A DNA stretch of 35,592 bases from IMG/VR virus record IMGVR_UViG_3300017818_001536, positions 1 to 35,592 of that record. One strand, written 5' to 3'. The position numbers were made by a program, and so were the translations under genes. The notes beneath the pieces are model-generated. The model was not told where the DNA came from. It searched no databases and was given only the letters and a program-made list of their open reading frames with translations. This document shows, one piece after another, positions 25,360 to 33,026 of this stretch (positions are counted from its first letter, which is position 1; each line of letters begins with the position of its first letter). The DNA is from a virus.

Positions 25360-26963
25360 TGTTCAATGTAATTTTGTTTACTGATACACCTGAAATAGGA
25401 ACTCGACTAAGAGGGTATGGTGCTCATAGATTAGCTTCTCATATAAGAGAGCGCGGATATACTTGTTTAGTTGTTGATTTTATGTCTGCAATAACACTTG
25501 ACATATACAAAGAAATTATGAATTATGCAGTGGGCAAGGATACCTATATGGTAGGTGTTTCTGCAACTTGGCTTCCTTATAGAATGACATTAGTTGATCC
25601 CGATTTAGACGAAACACAAATACACGATCCGGGACGTACTGATGATACAGAACATAGACATGTTAAAAAAGATCAATTAGAAAATTTTTTAGATCAAAAA
25701 ATGCAAACTGCTATGGTTAAGAACCAAACAGAGCCTTGGTTTGAACATGTTAAAAATCTAAATCCTAAAACTAAAATTGTCTTAGGCGGAACTAAAATAG
25801 GAATGTATACTGATATGAAAATGGTAGACAATCTGTTTATTGGATATTCCGAAACAATGGTTATAGATTATCTTGATAGTTTAAGTGGAAAAGCAATGCC
25901 ACGTATCTGGAATAAAGTTATTGATCATGATCAAAAGGCTCAAGCACCAGTATGGGATTATCGAGTAAGTCAAACACGTTATACAGATTATGATTTTATA
26001 CAATCAATTGAACCTTTGTCGTTAGAAGTTGGCAGAGGTTGTAGATTTAAATGTAAGTACTGTTCTTATCCTTTAATAGGACAAAAAAATATTAATGATT
26101 ATTTAAAAGAAGCTGATGTTTTACGTGATGAACTAATGACAAACTACGAAAAACACGGAACTACACGTTATTATATTATTGATGATACATTTAATGATAG
26201 TGTACAAAAAGTAAAATATTTTTTAGATGTTGTAAAAAGCCTTCCTTTTAAGATTAGTTATTGGTGTTACTTAAGATTAGATTTATTAATGGCGTTTCCT
26301 GAAATGATTCCTATGTTAAAAGAATCAGGTTTAATACAATGTTATTTTGGTATTGAAACATTTAATCACAAGGCTGGCAAAGCAGTTGGTAAAGGCGGCG
26401 ACCCTGACAAATTAAAACAAACACTTTACGAATGTAAAAGAATTTGGGGAGACGAAGTAAACATACAGGCAGGATTTATAGTAGGTTTACCTTATGAAGA
26501 TTCTGAATCTGTTATGAAAACATCAGAATGGTTGTGTAAACCTGATTGTCCTATTGACATTAAATGGGTATTTCCTTTAAGTATCGGTCATGGAGATCAT
26601 GAAGTAATGAAATATACATACAGAAGTGAATTTGACAAGAATTCGCATTTATACGGTTATTCAATTCCTGATAAAAAGAAATTTTGGGAATGGTTTAAAG
26701 ATGATGATACTGATATTGATTCTATGGCAAAGGCAGAAGAAGTATCTTTAAAGGCTGAAGAACCAATATACAATAGACCATTTAAAAAGGATATGTATAT
26801 AGCCAGTTTACCTCACCCTATACTGTCTGATATTGAACAGACTGCAAAAATGTCTGATGAAGAATACGAGTCGTTAATAGAAAGTATAGATGCGTCTGCT
26901 TTGTTTACTGAATCAGTAAACGAAACTTATTTTAAACCTTTATTGAATAAATTAAAGAGCTAA
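25359..26963 (+). CDS. B12-fold radical SAM protein, paralog 2
   Basis: This 534-residue protein follows the same plan as its upstream paralog: a B12-fold half lacking DxHxxG (RLRGYGAHRLASHIR at the start), then CRFKCKYC at C228, C232 and C235 and DDTFND. Long stretches are shared, for example FKC, PLIGQKN and the EVGRGCRFK block. It overlaps the preceding gene by one base and ends overlapping the convergent fibre gene by 12 bases. Cobalamin use is possible but unproven. The pair most likely acts on the same product. Confidence 0.85.
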   Translation: MFNVILFTDTPEIGTRLRGYGAHRLASHIRERGYTCLVVDFMSAITLDIYKEIMNYAVGKDTYMVGVSATWLPYRMTLVDPDLDETQIHDPGRTDDTEHRHVKKDQLENFLDQKMQTAMVKNQTEPWFEHVKNLNPKTKIVLGGTKIGMYTDMKMVDNLFIGYSETMVIDYLDSLSGKAMPRIWNKVIDHDQKAQAPVWDYRVSQTRYTDYDFIQSIEPLSLEVGRGCRFKCKYCSYPLIGQKNINDYLKEADVLRDELMTNYEKHGTTRYYIIDDTFNDSVQKVKYFLDVVKSLPFKISYWCYLRLDLLMAFPEMIPMLKESGLIQCYFGIETFNHKAGKAVGKGGDPDKLKQTLYECKRIWGDEVNIQAGFIVGLPYEDSESVMKTSEWLCKPDCPIDIKWVFPLSIGHGDHEVMKYTYRSEFDKNSHLYGYSIPDKKKFWEWFKDDDTDIDSMAKAEEVSLKAEEPIYNRPFKKDMYIASLPHPILSDIEQTAKMSDEEYESLIESIDASALFTESVNETYFKPLLNKLKS

Positions 26964-28169
26964 TATATAACTTTTGAATGCGGCATAGTCGCCTGCGCCG
27001 TCTTGTAAGGCCGATTTTAGTTCTGCAATACTTATATATCCTGGAATAGTACCGTTTACAGCATCTACAAGTAATGAACTGTCGTCTGCAAATACACTAC
27101 CATTTACATCAGCTGAAATTGACTGTGCTGTAATTTTACCTGGAATTGTTGCATTACCATTTGGATAAAAACCAAATTCAGTAAACTGAGTTTCACCTGT
27201 TCCTGGTACCGGAATAACCATACCACAACCGCCTGACAGCTCGCCAGTTACTCCGTCTACGGCTGTAACAAATGTAGCAAAAGAACCTGTAGTTTGATAG
27301 TCAGTACCGTTCCATGCTGATGTTGCAAATGCTCCAGTGATGTCACCTACATTCATTGTTTGTGGAGCATCGTATGTTCCACGAGAAGTAACAGTTCTTA
27401 GTGTAGGTCCTTCAAGGCCATCAAATACACCATCAATTTGAATACCGTCACCTTGGCCGCCAAATACTCTTAAACCTGAAGTATTATCTTTAGTACCAAT
27501 TTCTACTGGATTTTCTAATCCGTCTTCGCTTATATTTGTACCATAAATTTTCTGCGTCCAAATAGATTTAGAAATAGCATCTACAATAGTTGTGCTGTCG
27601 TCTGCAAACACAGACCCAACAAAGTTACCATTAATAGAGTCAGCATAAACGTTATTAACAGTAAGACTTGATGTTGCGGCATCATAAACAACAGTACTGT
27701 CATTTAATACAATATTGCCTGTCATAATAGAATCAGATCTAATTTGACCGTCAACTGTTAAACTTTCTGTATAAACGTTTCTCCAGTTACTTGTAGTAGT
27801 ACCTAAGTCATATGATGCATCACTTCCAGGAATAAGTGAACTACCAATTTGACCGCCTACAATAACGTTATCTTCAACGCCGTCGCCTAAATTAATGTTA
27901 CCTGTAGCAGTAATAAATCCGTCAATTTGGATATTACCTGCACCAGTAATATTATTACCGTTTAAGTCTAAGTTTGAATTTAATGTTGGATTTGAGTCAT
28001 TAATTAACTGGCCGGAAATTAAAATTCCGCCTTGTTCTAATGAAGTACTTGGTGCAACTTTACCGCCAACATACAGCTGATTTGTATCTGTTGTATATAT
28101 CAGTTCGCCTTCAACAGGTGTAATACCTTGTCTTTCAGCATCGGTCCCACGTCTAATTTGTAATGCCAT
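26952..28169 (-). CDS. Phage fibre or tail-associated structural protein
   Basis: This 405-residue protein begins with MALQIRRGTDAERQGI and GELIYTTDTNQLYVGG, the N-terminal domain seen on many phage fibres and tail-tip proteins (hyaluronidase/Mtd N-terminal type). The body is rich in Gly, Asn, Ser and Thr with short repeating strands, and GSVFADDS...VDA occurs twice (near 180-200 and 365-385). It is expected on the virion, probably for host attachment. It has its own late promoter (GATAAATA at 28203) and an AGGAGT ribosome site. Its 3' end overlaps the facing radical SAM gene. Confidence 0.82.
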   Translation of the reverse strand: MALQIRRGTDAERQGITPVEGELIYTTDTNQLYVGGKVAPSTSLEQGGILISGQLINDSNPTLNSNLDLNGNNITGAGNIQIDGFITATGNINLGDGVEDNVIVGGQIGSSLIPGSDASYDLGTTTSNWRNVYTESLTVDGQIRSDSIMTGNIVLNDSTVVYDAATSSLTVNNVYADSINGNFVGSVFADDSTTIVDAISKSIWTQKIYGTNISEDGLENPVEIGTKDNTSGLRVFGGQGDGIQIDGVFDGLEGPTLRTVTSRGTYDAPQTMNVGDITGAFATSAWNGTDYQTTGSFATFVTAVDGVTGELSGGCGMVIPVPGTGETQFTEFGFYPNGNATIPGKITAQSISADVNGSVFADDSSLLVDAVNGTIPGYISIAELKSALQDGAGDYAAFKSYILAL

Positions 28170-28202
28170 TCTTATTTCACTCCTGGAATGATTTTGCTAT
28201 AG

Positions 28203-28210
28203 TATTTATC
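28203..28210 (-). promoter_or_regulatory. T4-type late promoter
   Basis: The minus strand reads GATAAATA, predicting a start near 28197 and a leader of about 28 bases with an AGGAGT ribosome site at 28179-28184 before the ATG at 28169. It is a conventional late promoter for the fibre gene. Confidence 0.7.
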
Positions 28211-28225
28211 TCTTCCACGAATTAA

Positions 28226-28534
28226 TCACTTTCTCTTTTTAAGGAAAGTTGCAGTGCGTTTCTTAATGTCGTTCTTGACTTTTTCAGTATCAAGTCTAAA
28301 ATCAACACTGCTAATACTATCCTCATATTCATCTAACAATGACTCAAGTGCTTCTTCTAAATTAACATCTTCAGGGTTTCTGTTTGTATCAATTTCCCAA
28401 ACTTTACCATCAGAAAACGTAATTCTGACAGAGTGTAAATACTCCACCGGAACTGCTTGTACTTCAATATCTTTTAAGATATCTGGCCATTGTGCTACTA
28501 CTTCTTTTGGAAGTCTTGCTTTGTTTTTAGACAC
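28226..28534 (-). CDS. Conserved-type phage protein of unknown function (GTG start)
   Basis: This 102-residue frame begins at a GTG at 28534 (VSKNKARLPKE), overlapping the upstream gene by 8 bases, with GAAGAG just before. The nearest in-frame ATG, at 28630, and the longest frame from 28651 run inside the upstream gene and give low-complexity basic sequence, so GTG is preferred. The C-terminal half has acidic and basic alternation (LEEALESLLDEYEDS). It belongs to the 29400-28226 late unit, next to the fibre gene. No function can be read. Confidence 0.65.
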   Translation of the reverse strand: MSKNKARLPKEVVAQWPDILKDIEVQAVPVEYLHSVRITFSDGKVWEIDTNRNPEDVNLEEALESLLDEYEDSISSVDFRLDTEKVKNDIKKRTATFLKKRK

Positions 28535-29144
28535 TCTCTTCAGACTTTTTTGCTTTGGCTTTCTTAGTTGGCGCCAGCTCTTCGGCTTGCTCTCGTAATG
28601 CTTTTGCTTCTTTAAACATTCTATCTGCATCACTTCTATATTTAGCGGCAAGCTCTTCGTCTGAAAGTACTTGGTTTTCTGTAGCCGCTGCCTGTACTTC
28701 TACAGGAGCTTCCATCTTATCTAAATCATATTCTTCTGCAACTACTTCTCTTTTAGCAGTATCTTTCACTGCTAAATCAGCAACTGTAACTCCTTGCTGT
28801 TCTGCAATAAGTTTGTTTAATTCAGCAAGATTAATTGTAGTTTGTGTATCTGGAACCATTTCTACATCTGCTTGTTTCACTTTTACCATCTTACCAGTAG
28901 TATGGAAACGAGCTAACATATTAGATCCATCGGATAGTTTTGTACGTGCCATTACATCTGCAAACTCATTTGCTGATTGTCCAGCATCGGATTCAACTGT
29001 TCTAATTAGTGTATCGTGATCTGCTGAATCTAAATTTTCAGTTGTAACAACAATAGCACTGTCGCTTTCGTTAGGAACTACCCTATAAGCAACAATTACT
29101 TTTCTTTGATTATTGACCATTCGGCCTACATGTTTTAATGCCAT
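28527..29144 (-). CDS. T4-like marine phage conserved protein
   Basis: This 205-residue protein begins MALKHVGRMVNNQRK. From memory, proteins with a similar start are annotated as hypotheticals in marine T4-like phages, which I cannot check here. The C-terminal third is Ala/Glu/Lys-rich (EELAAKYRSDADRMFKEAKALREQ region) and likely helical or coiled coil. A GGAG ribosome site precedes the start, and it lies one base downstream of the preceding gene. Expression from the late promoter at 29433 suggests a structural or assembly role. Confidence 0.78.
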   Translation of the reverse strand: MALKHVGRMVNNQRKVIVAYRVVPNESDSAIVVTTENLDSADHDTLIRTVESDAGQSANEFADVMARTKLSDGSNMLARFHTTGKMVKVKQADVEMVPDTQTTINLAELNKLIAEQQGVTVADLAVKDTAKREVVAEEYDLDKMEAPVEVQAAATENQVLSDEELAAKYRSDADRMFKEAKALREQAEELAPTKKAKAKKSEESV

Positions 29145-29145
29145 A

Positions 29146-29400
29146 TTATTCTCCGTTAGTTTCAGGCGCCGCTGGGGGCTGTGGTTGCTGTTGTTGTGCT
29201 ACAGCACCTAAGAAACCTTCTAATTTACCGTACGTTTGACCTACAGTAACCATTTCATTTGGTTTAAAAGCACCTCGTTGACTTGCAACATCAATAATTT
29301 GTTTAAGTGCTTGCAGATCTTGAACAGTTAAATCAGGGCCTGCCTGTTGTTCTGTTTCAGGTGTTGAAACATTATCTGTTTTTGCTTTATCGTCAGACAT
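29146..29400 (-). CDS. Small acidic/Gln-Pro-tailed phage protein
   Basis: This 84-residue protein has an acidic N-terminus, a helical LTVQDLQALKQIIDVASQ stretch, a GAFKPNEM segment, and a Q/P/A-rich tail. From memory, similar short proteins occur beside the previous one in marine T4-like phages. An AGGAG ribosome site at 29409-29413 lies 8 bases upstream. The function is unknown; a small virion or assembly protein is likely from the late promoter and neighbours. Confidence 0.75.
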   Translation of the reverse strand: MSDDKAKTDNVSTPETEQQAGPDLTVQDLQALKQIIDVASQRGAFKPNEMVTVGQTYGKLEGFLGAVAQQQQPQPPAAPETNGE

Positions 29401-29432
29401 TTAGCGTTCTCCTTATAGTTAAGTGCTACTAT

Positions 29433-29440
29433 TATTTACT
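29433..29440 (-). promoter_or_regulatory. T4-type late promoter
   Basis: The minus strand reads AGTAAATA, one base off consensus, predicting a start near 29427 and a 27-base leader with an AGGAG ribosome site. It drives the 29400-28226 unit. Confidence 0.55.
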
Positions 29441-29723
29441 TGTATTTAAGATGAGGACATGCCAAAGTGAAATAGGATAATTCTTTTGCATCTTCAAATC
29501 CTATTCTTAATCCTTTGGTAATTTGGTTACTTGCGTCCAAATATGAAACATTTGAAACAAAAAACCGTCCTTTTAAATTATTCTTAATCCATTTAACAAT
29601 AGTTTCTTCTAAGTTATATATTTGTAATTTAAGATTAATAGACTCAAAGTGAGGCGGCAAAACTTGCAACCTCCTCACTTGATAAAAATTTAAAGGATTA
29701 GGTTCTTTAAATCGCTTCTTCAT
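29436..29723 (-). CDS. Small protein of unknown function
   Basis: This 95-residue protein has a basic N-terminus (MKKRFKEPNPLNFYQVRRL) and alternating strands and helices; no motif is recognised. It overlaps the VWA-like gene by 17 bases and is probably co-transcribed with it. It has an FE(D/E)AKELSYFTLACP ending. It may be a small nucleoprotein-type factor, but nothing proves it. Confidence 0.65.
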   Translation of the reverse strand: MKKRFKEPNPLNFYQVRRLQVLPPHFESINLKLQIYNLEETIVKWIKNNLKGRFFVSNVSYLDASNQITKGLRIGFEDAKELSYFTLACPHLKYK

Positions 29724-31008
29724 AATGTGTTGTTACTCCAAAGGGGCCTTCTAAATTCTTATCATGATGTGAATGAATTAAAAATACTGTATCACAGTAG
29801 TCTGGATCGCCCCAGCTATCCCATGCATAACCGTCTGTAAACATAATGAACTTCTTGGGTTCAATACCTTGTTCTTTCATATACGTCCAGTTACACATAA
29901 AGTCAGTGCCACCGCCGCCGTAGATTTCATATTCAGTTAAATCTTTGCCGCCATCTGCACTAAATTCTTGTTCATTGTATACCTCAGTATCAAAGCACCA
30001 AATTTTAATATTGTAATCTTGATACTGGTCCATAATACCTTTTACTTCGCCTAAGAAATCCTTTGCTTGACTATTACCAATTGACCCACTCATGTCAAGT
30101 GCAACACAAATATCAATTGTTTCATCGAAGTCTTGCCCTGGAAGAATAGCGCCAGTATGCCAACCTTTGCGGTTTGGACGACTAAATGTAAAGTCGTTTT
30201 TAACAGTAGATTGAATCTGTTGCTGTAAAATTTCACGCCAATTCATTTTAGGCTCAGTAAGCTCTTTAATCATACGCTGAACTTCACCTGGTGTATTACC
30301 AGCGCCTGCGGCCTGTGCCGCTTGCATCATAGATTCTTTAATTTCGTCTCTAATTTTTTTTGCTTCTTCTTTAGTAAACTTAGGCTTTTTCTTGCTTACA
30401 CTATTACCCTTTGAATCTTTTTCTTCTTTGCCTTCCTCGGCAGCACCGTCATCGTCACCTTCACCGTCAAGGTGTTCGTCAAGCAACTCACCAAGTTCTT
30501 CTAAAAATTCTTTACCGCGCTCTTTTGCTTCTTCAAACAAGTCGTCATATACTGCTTCAGACTGCCAACCTTCATATTTAAAGTCTTGATAGCAATCAAC
30601 AAGTTTAGGTTTTTCGCCAATGCGATCTCTTACAAGAATGTTGTTTACAATGTAATCTGCGGCAATGTTATAAAGTACAGGGTCGCGATCATCTCTACGA
30701 CCTAAGTGATCAAATACGCAGTGTAAGATTTCGTGAGCAATAACAAACTCAATTTCTTTGTTTGACATTGCATTAAAGAATTGAGTATTAAAGTAAAGGT
30801 TGCGTCCGTCTACAGCCGCAGTAGGTAACCAATCATCTGCCGCCATAATGCGTAAACGAGTTGCCATATTACCAAAGAATGGATGTCGAAGTAGTAAGCC
30901 TACTCGTGCAACAATAATGCGTTCGAGTGTTTCTTCACGCATTGCATCAAGTTCTTCTGGTGTAATATCAGGATTTGGCGTCCAATGTTTAGTGCCCGCT
31001 ACGCTCAT
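29707..31008 (-). CDS. VWA-like metallopeptidase-type protein (DUF2201-like)
   Basis: This 433-residue protein has a zinc-peptidase motif H92-E93-x2-H96 in AHEILHCVFDH and, after an acidic/Lys linker at about 180-220, a von Willebrand A-type MIDAS with D305, S307 and S309 (DMSGS) and a GGGGTDF segment. This matches the DUF2201 'predicted metal-dependent peptidase' plan. It is encoded next to a MoxR-type ATPase, the usual partner of VWA proteins, in a substrate-remodelling pair. A sigma-70 promoter at 31041-31069 and an AGAGGAC ribosome site precede it. Confidence 0.85.
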   Translation of the reverse strand: MSVAGTKHWTPNPDITPEELDAMREETLERIIVARVGLLLRHPFFGNMATRLRIMAADDWLPTAAVDGRNLYFNTQFFNAMSNKEIEFVIAHEILHCVFDHLGRRDDRDPVLYNIAADYIVNNILVRDRIGEKPKLVDCYQDFKYEGWQSEAVYDDLFEEAKERGKEFLEELGELLDEHLDGEGDDDGAAEEGKEEKDSKGNSVSKKKPKFTKEEAKKIRDEIKESMMQAAQAAGAGNTPGEVQRMIKELTEPKMNWREILQQQIQSTVKNDFTFSRPNRKGWHTGAILPGQDFDETIDICVALDMSGSIGNSQAKDFLGEVKGIMDQYQDYNIKIWCFDTEVYNEQEFSADGGKDLTEYEIYGGGGTDFMCNWTYMKEQGIEPKKFIMFTDGYAWDSWGDPDYCDTVFLIHSHHDKNLEGPFGVTTHYEEAI

Positions 31009-31040
31009 AATTTTGTCCTCTTTGCTAACTTTATATACTA

Positions 31041-31069
31041 ATTATACACAAATATGACATATAAGTCAA
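31041..31069 (-). promoter_or_regulatory. Sigma-70 promoter for the VWA-like gene
   Basis: On the minus strand TTGACT (31064-31069) and TATAAT (31041-31046) are separated by 17 bases, a near-consensus sigma-70 promoter. The predicted start is near 31034, followed by an AGAGGAC ribosome site before the ATG at 31008. It implies expression early by host RNA polymerase. Confidence 0.8.
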
Positions 31070-31100
31070 GAAAAATGGGCAGTTTCCTGCCCATTTTTTA
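31070..31100 (-). terminator. Rho-independent terminator after the MoxR gene
   Basis: An 8-bp stem ATGGGCAG/CTGCCCAT (31075-31082 with 31087-31094) has a GAAA loop on the minus strand, which is a stable GNRA tetraloop, followed by TTTTTC. It ends the MoxR transcript, and the next promoter's -35 box begins one base after the T-run. The A-run on the other side gives T's on the plus strand too, so it may work both ways. Confidence 0.85.
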
Positions 31101-31102
31101 TA

Positions 31103-32191
31103 TCATGCCTGCTGTGCGGCCTGAATATATTTGCCAAATTTTTCATGAAATTCATCAAAACAATCAATTTCGTCTGGATCAATTGGCAAGTTGTATTGTG
31201 TAAGAGCAAGTTTCATACCCATAACAACCAGTTCTGTCTCGAAGTTATCCATTACAAAACGCAGGAAGTTGTTAACTTTAGCATCAAACTTTTTATCGTT
31301 CTTATCACAAGCTTCTTTAAGTTCATAGCAAAGTGAAACCGTTAAGGAATATGTTGCACTGATTTCTTTCGATTTCATTTCACTTACTTTGCCGTCCAAA
31401 ATATCAGTTGGATTAGGCATTGAACTGGCAACCTTACGGTGTGCCATAAACTTGACTGCAAGGCCTTCGCCTACTGCACCACTTACAAGATCTGTAGTTG
31501 TGCTTTCGTCAAGATCGTCTTCGAGCAATTCTGATACAAACGACCAACTACGTGGTGTTGCAAAAGAACGTGAAGGAGACTTTGGATCAAAATCGTATAA
31601 GTCTTTCTTACTAAAGTTAAGAAAGCCTACAACGTCTTTATGAATTTTGTTATCAACTGCCCATGCAAACCAGTCATCAAATGAAACAGCAAGTTCCAAA
31701 TGGATGAAACGATTTGCTAACGGTGCTGGCATACGATATGTAACACCCTTGTCAGCATCACGGTTACCAGCCGCAATAATCATTACATTGTCTGGCAGTT
31801 TATATGTACCTACCTTACGGTTAAGAATGAGCTGGTAAGCCGCCGCTTGTACCGCAGGAGCCGCAGAGTTCATTTCGTCTAAGAACAATACAATATTGTC
31901 GTATTGTTTTGCAAATTCTTCGCTTGGAAGTTCTTGTGGAGCACCCCATACCATAGCATTATCGTTTGCAGAGTAGTATGGAATACCTTTAATATCTGTA
32001 GGTTCCCAAAGTGAAAGACGAACGTCAATCAAATGTGAATTAGGCAGACTGTCTGTAATCTGTGCAACAATATCAGACTTACCAATGCCTGGAGGTCCCC
32101 AAAGGAAGATAGGACGTTTTTTACTAATAGCATGTTTAATGCTTGACTTTGCCGAGTTTGGGCTTACTGTGCGTGTTGCTGTTGCTTCCAT
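31103..32191 (-). CDS. MoxR-type AAA+ ATPase
   Basis: This 362-residue protein has Walker A GPPGIGKS at 32-39 and Walker B VLFLDEM with D105/E106, then the NRDADKG sensor-like segment, all typical of MoxR AAA+ ATPases. They partner with VWA proteins to remodel or activate target proteins; the VWA-like gene lies immediately downstream. A strong sigma-70 promoter precedes it (32242-32269) and an AGAGGGA ribosome site lies close to the ATG. The target in the phage cycle is unknown. Confidence 0.88.
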   Translation of the reverse strand: MEATATRTVSPNSAKSSIKHAISKKRPIFLWGPPGIGKSDIVAQITDSLPNSHLIDVRLSLWEPTDIKGIPYYSANDNAMVWGAPQELPSEEFAKQYDNIVLFLDEMNSAAPAVQAAAYQLILNRKVGTYKLPDNVMIIAAGNRDADKGVTYRMPAPLANRFIHLELAVSFDDWFAWAVDNKIHKDVVGFLNFSKKDLYDFDPKSPSRSFATPRSWSFVSELLEDDLDESTTTDLVSGAVGEGLAVKFMAHRKVASSMPNPTDILDGKVSEMKSKEISATYSLTVSLCYELKEACDKNDKKFDAKVNNFLRFVMDNFETELVVMGMKLALTQYNLPIDPDEIDCFDEFHEKFGKYIQAAQQA

Positions 32192-32241
32192 TATATATTC
32201 CCTCTTGTGTGAATCAGTGCTTAATTTCTAACTATATATAT

Positions 32242-32269
32242 AGTATACACTCTACACGTTTAATGTCAA
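32242..32269 (-). promoter_or_regulatory. Sigma-70 promoter for the MoxR gene
   Basis: TTGACA (32264-32269) and TATACT (32242-32247) on the minus strand are 16 bases apart. A 14-bp palindrome ACTATATATATAGT at 32231-32244 overlaps the -10 box. The transcript would begin near 32235, with a leader of about 45 bases. Confidence 0.75.
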
Positions 32270-32288
32270 GTACTTTTTTACCAAAAAG

Positions 32289-32675
32289 TTAATCTTTTTT
32301 CTGGCGGTTCATTGCTTTAGTTAAGCCATATTTTCGTATATCGCCAGAAAAAAGATGAAGTTCGAGTGCTTTCTTTTCGTCCGTTACTGTAATACCTTTT
32401 CGGCCCATATAGTAAGGACAGTCAATAAACTTATCTAAAAATATAATGGTTTGAGTGGTAATTTCAAAATCTATAGGATATGGAACGTCATATGTAGATA
32501 GTTTTAGATCTTCTGTAATTACACGAAGACCTTCGTCAGTAAGGCGTAAGCCGCCAGAATCTTTTGCTCTTGTATTCTGCCACCACTGTGGTAAATGTTC
32601 TTTAATTGAAACATCATTAACAGATTTATCAAGTTGTTTTAGAAATATTTTTGTATAGGTTTCTTTCCAGTTCAT
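32289..32675 (-). CDS. Phage protein of unknown function
   Basis: This 128-residue protein has an aromatic LPQWWQNTRAKDSGGLRLTDEG stretch near 28-49 and an ENDING rich in basic residues (KAMNRQKKD). From memory, a similar WW...GGLRLT pattern occurs in hypotheticals of marine T4-like phages, unverified here. It overlaps the upstream gene by ATGA, so both are made from the promoter at 32995 or from read-through. No function can be assigned. Confidence 0.7.
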   Translation of the reverse strand: MNWKETYTKIFLKQLDKSVNDVSIKEHLPQWWQNTRAKDSGGLRLTDEGLRVITEDLKLSTYDVPYPIDFEITTQTIIFLDKFIDCPYYMGRKGITVTDEKKALELHLFSGDIRKYGLTKAMNRQKKD

Positions 32676-32965
32676 TGTGACAATGGAATACTTTCGCCTT
32701 GGTTAAGTTTGATAACTTCAAAATCGTTACAGTTAAACATATCGTTTAGTTTTTTTGCAAGATTAATTGCATGACCTGGATTTGAAAAAGATACTTTTTT
32801 GTATTTAGGTCCAGGATAGTTTGTAAGTATGTTAGCAGATTTAAGGTTAAAAGGTTCGCCCTTAAAGAATACAGCCCATATGGCTTCTGCTTTTAATACT
32901 TGATCAGATCTATATGTTTTTTTATCTACATGTTCTAATAGAACATTTGGTTTTGGTCTGCTCAT
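32672..32965 (-). CDS. Small conserved-type phage protein
   Basis: This 97-residue protein has a conserved-looking NYPGPKYKKVSFSNPGHA stretch (around 48-65) and NLAKKLN after it. From memory this resembles short hypotheticals of marine T4-like phages. The start has an AAGGATT ribosome site lying in the loop of a potential hairpin whose stem includes the first two bases of the ATG, and a late promoter just upstream. Function unknown. Confidence 0.72.
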   Translation of the reverse strand: MSRPKPNVLLEHVDKKTYRSDQVLKAEAIWAVFFKGEPFNLKSANILTNYPGPKYKKVSFSNPGHAINLAKKLNDMFNCNDFEVIKLNQGESIPLSQ

Positions 32966-33002
32966 ATGCGTAAATCCTTAATAATATACGCATATATTTA
33001 TC
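32963..33002 (-). promoter_or_regulatory. T4-type late promoter overlapping a start-codon hairpin
   Basis: The minus strand has GATAAATA at 32995-33002, predicting a start at about 32989. Perfect 9-bp arms (32964-32972 and 32987-32995) can pair, with the AAGGATT ribosome site in the 14-base loop and the A and T of the ATG in the stem. Transcripts from this promoter would lack most of the first arm. Confidence 0.6.
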
Positions 33003-33026
33003 TCTTTTAGCAGTTATCTACGTAGT

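Noticed and set aside
28555-29019. 154-residue plus-strand ORF, Ser/Ala-rich
   Set aside because: It is the antisense of an Ala/Glu/Lys-rich coding region and has no ribosome site or relation to the unit.
32231-32244. 14-bp palindrome ACTATATATATAGT as a repressor operator
   Set aside because: A simple AT repeat overlapping a -10 box is expected by chance in AT-rich DNA; no second copy was seen.
32270-32288. AT-only hairpin after the gene ending at 32289 as a terminator
   Set aside because: The arms (ACTTTTT/AAAAAGT) are weak and no T-run follows in the transcribed direction.
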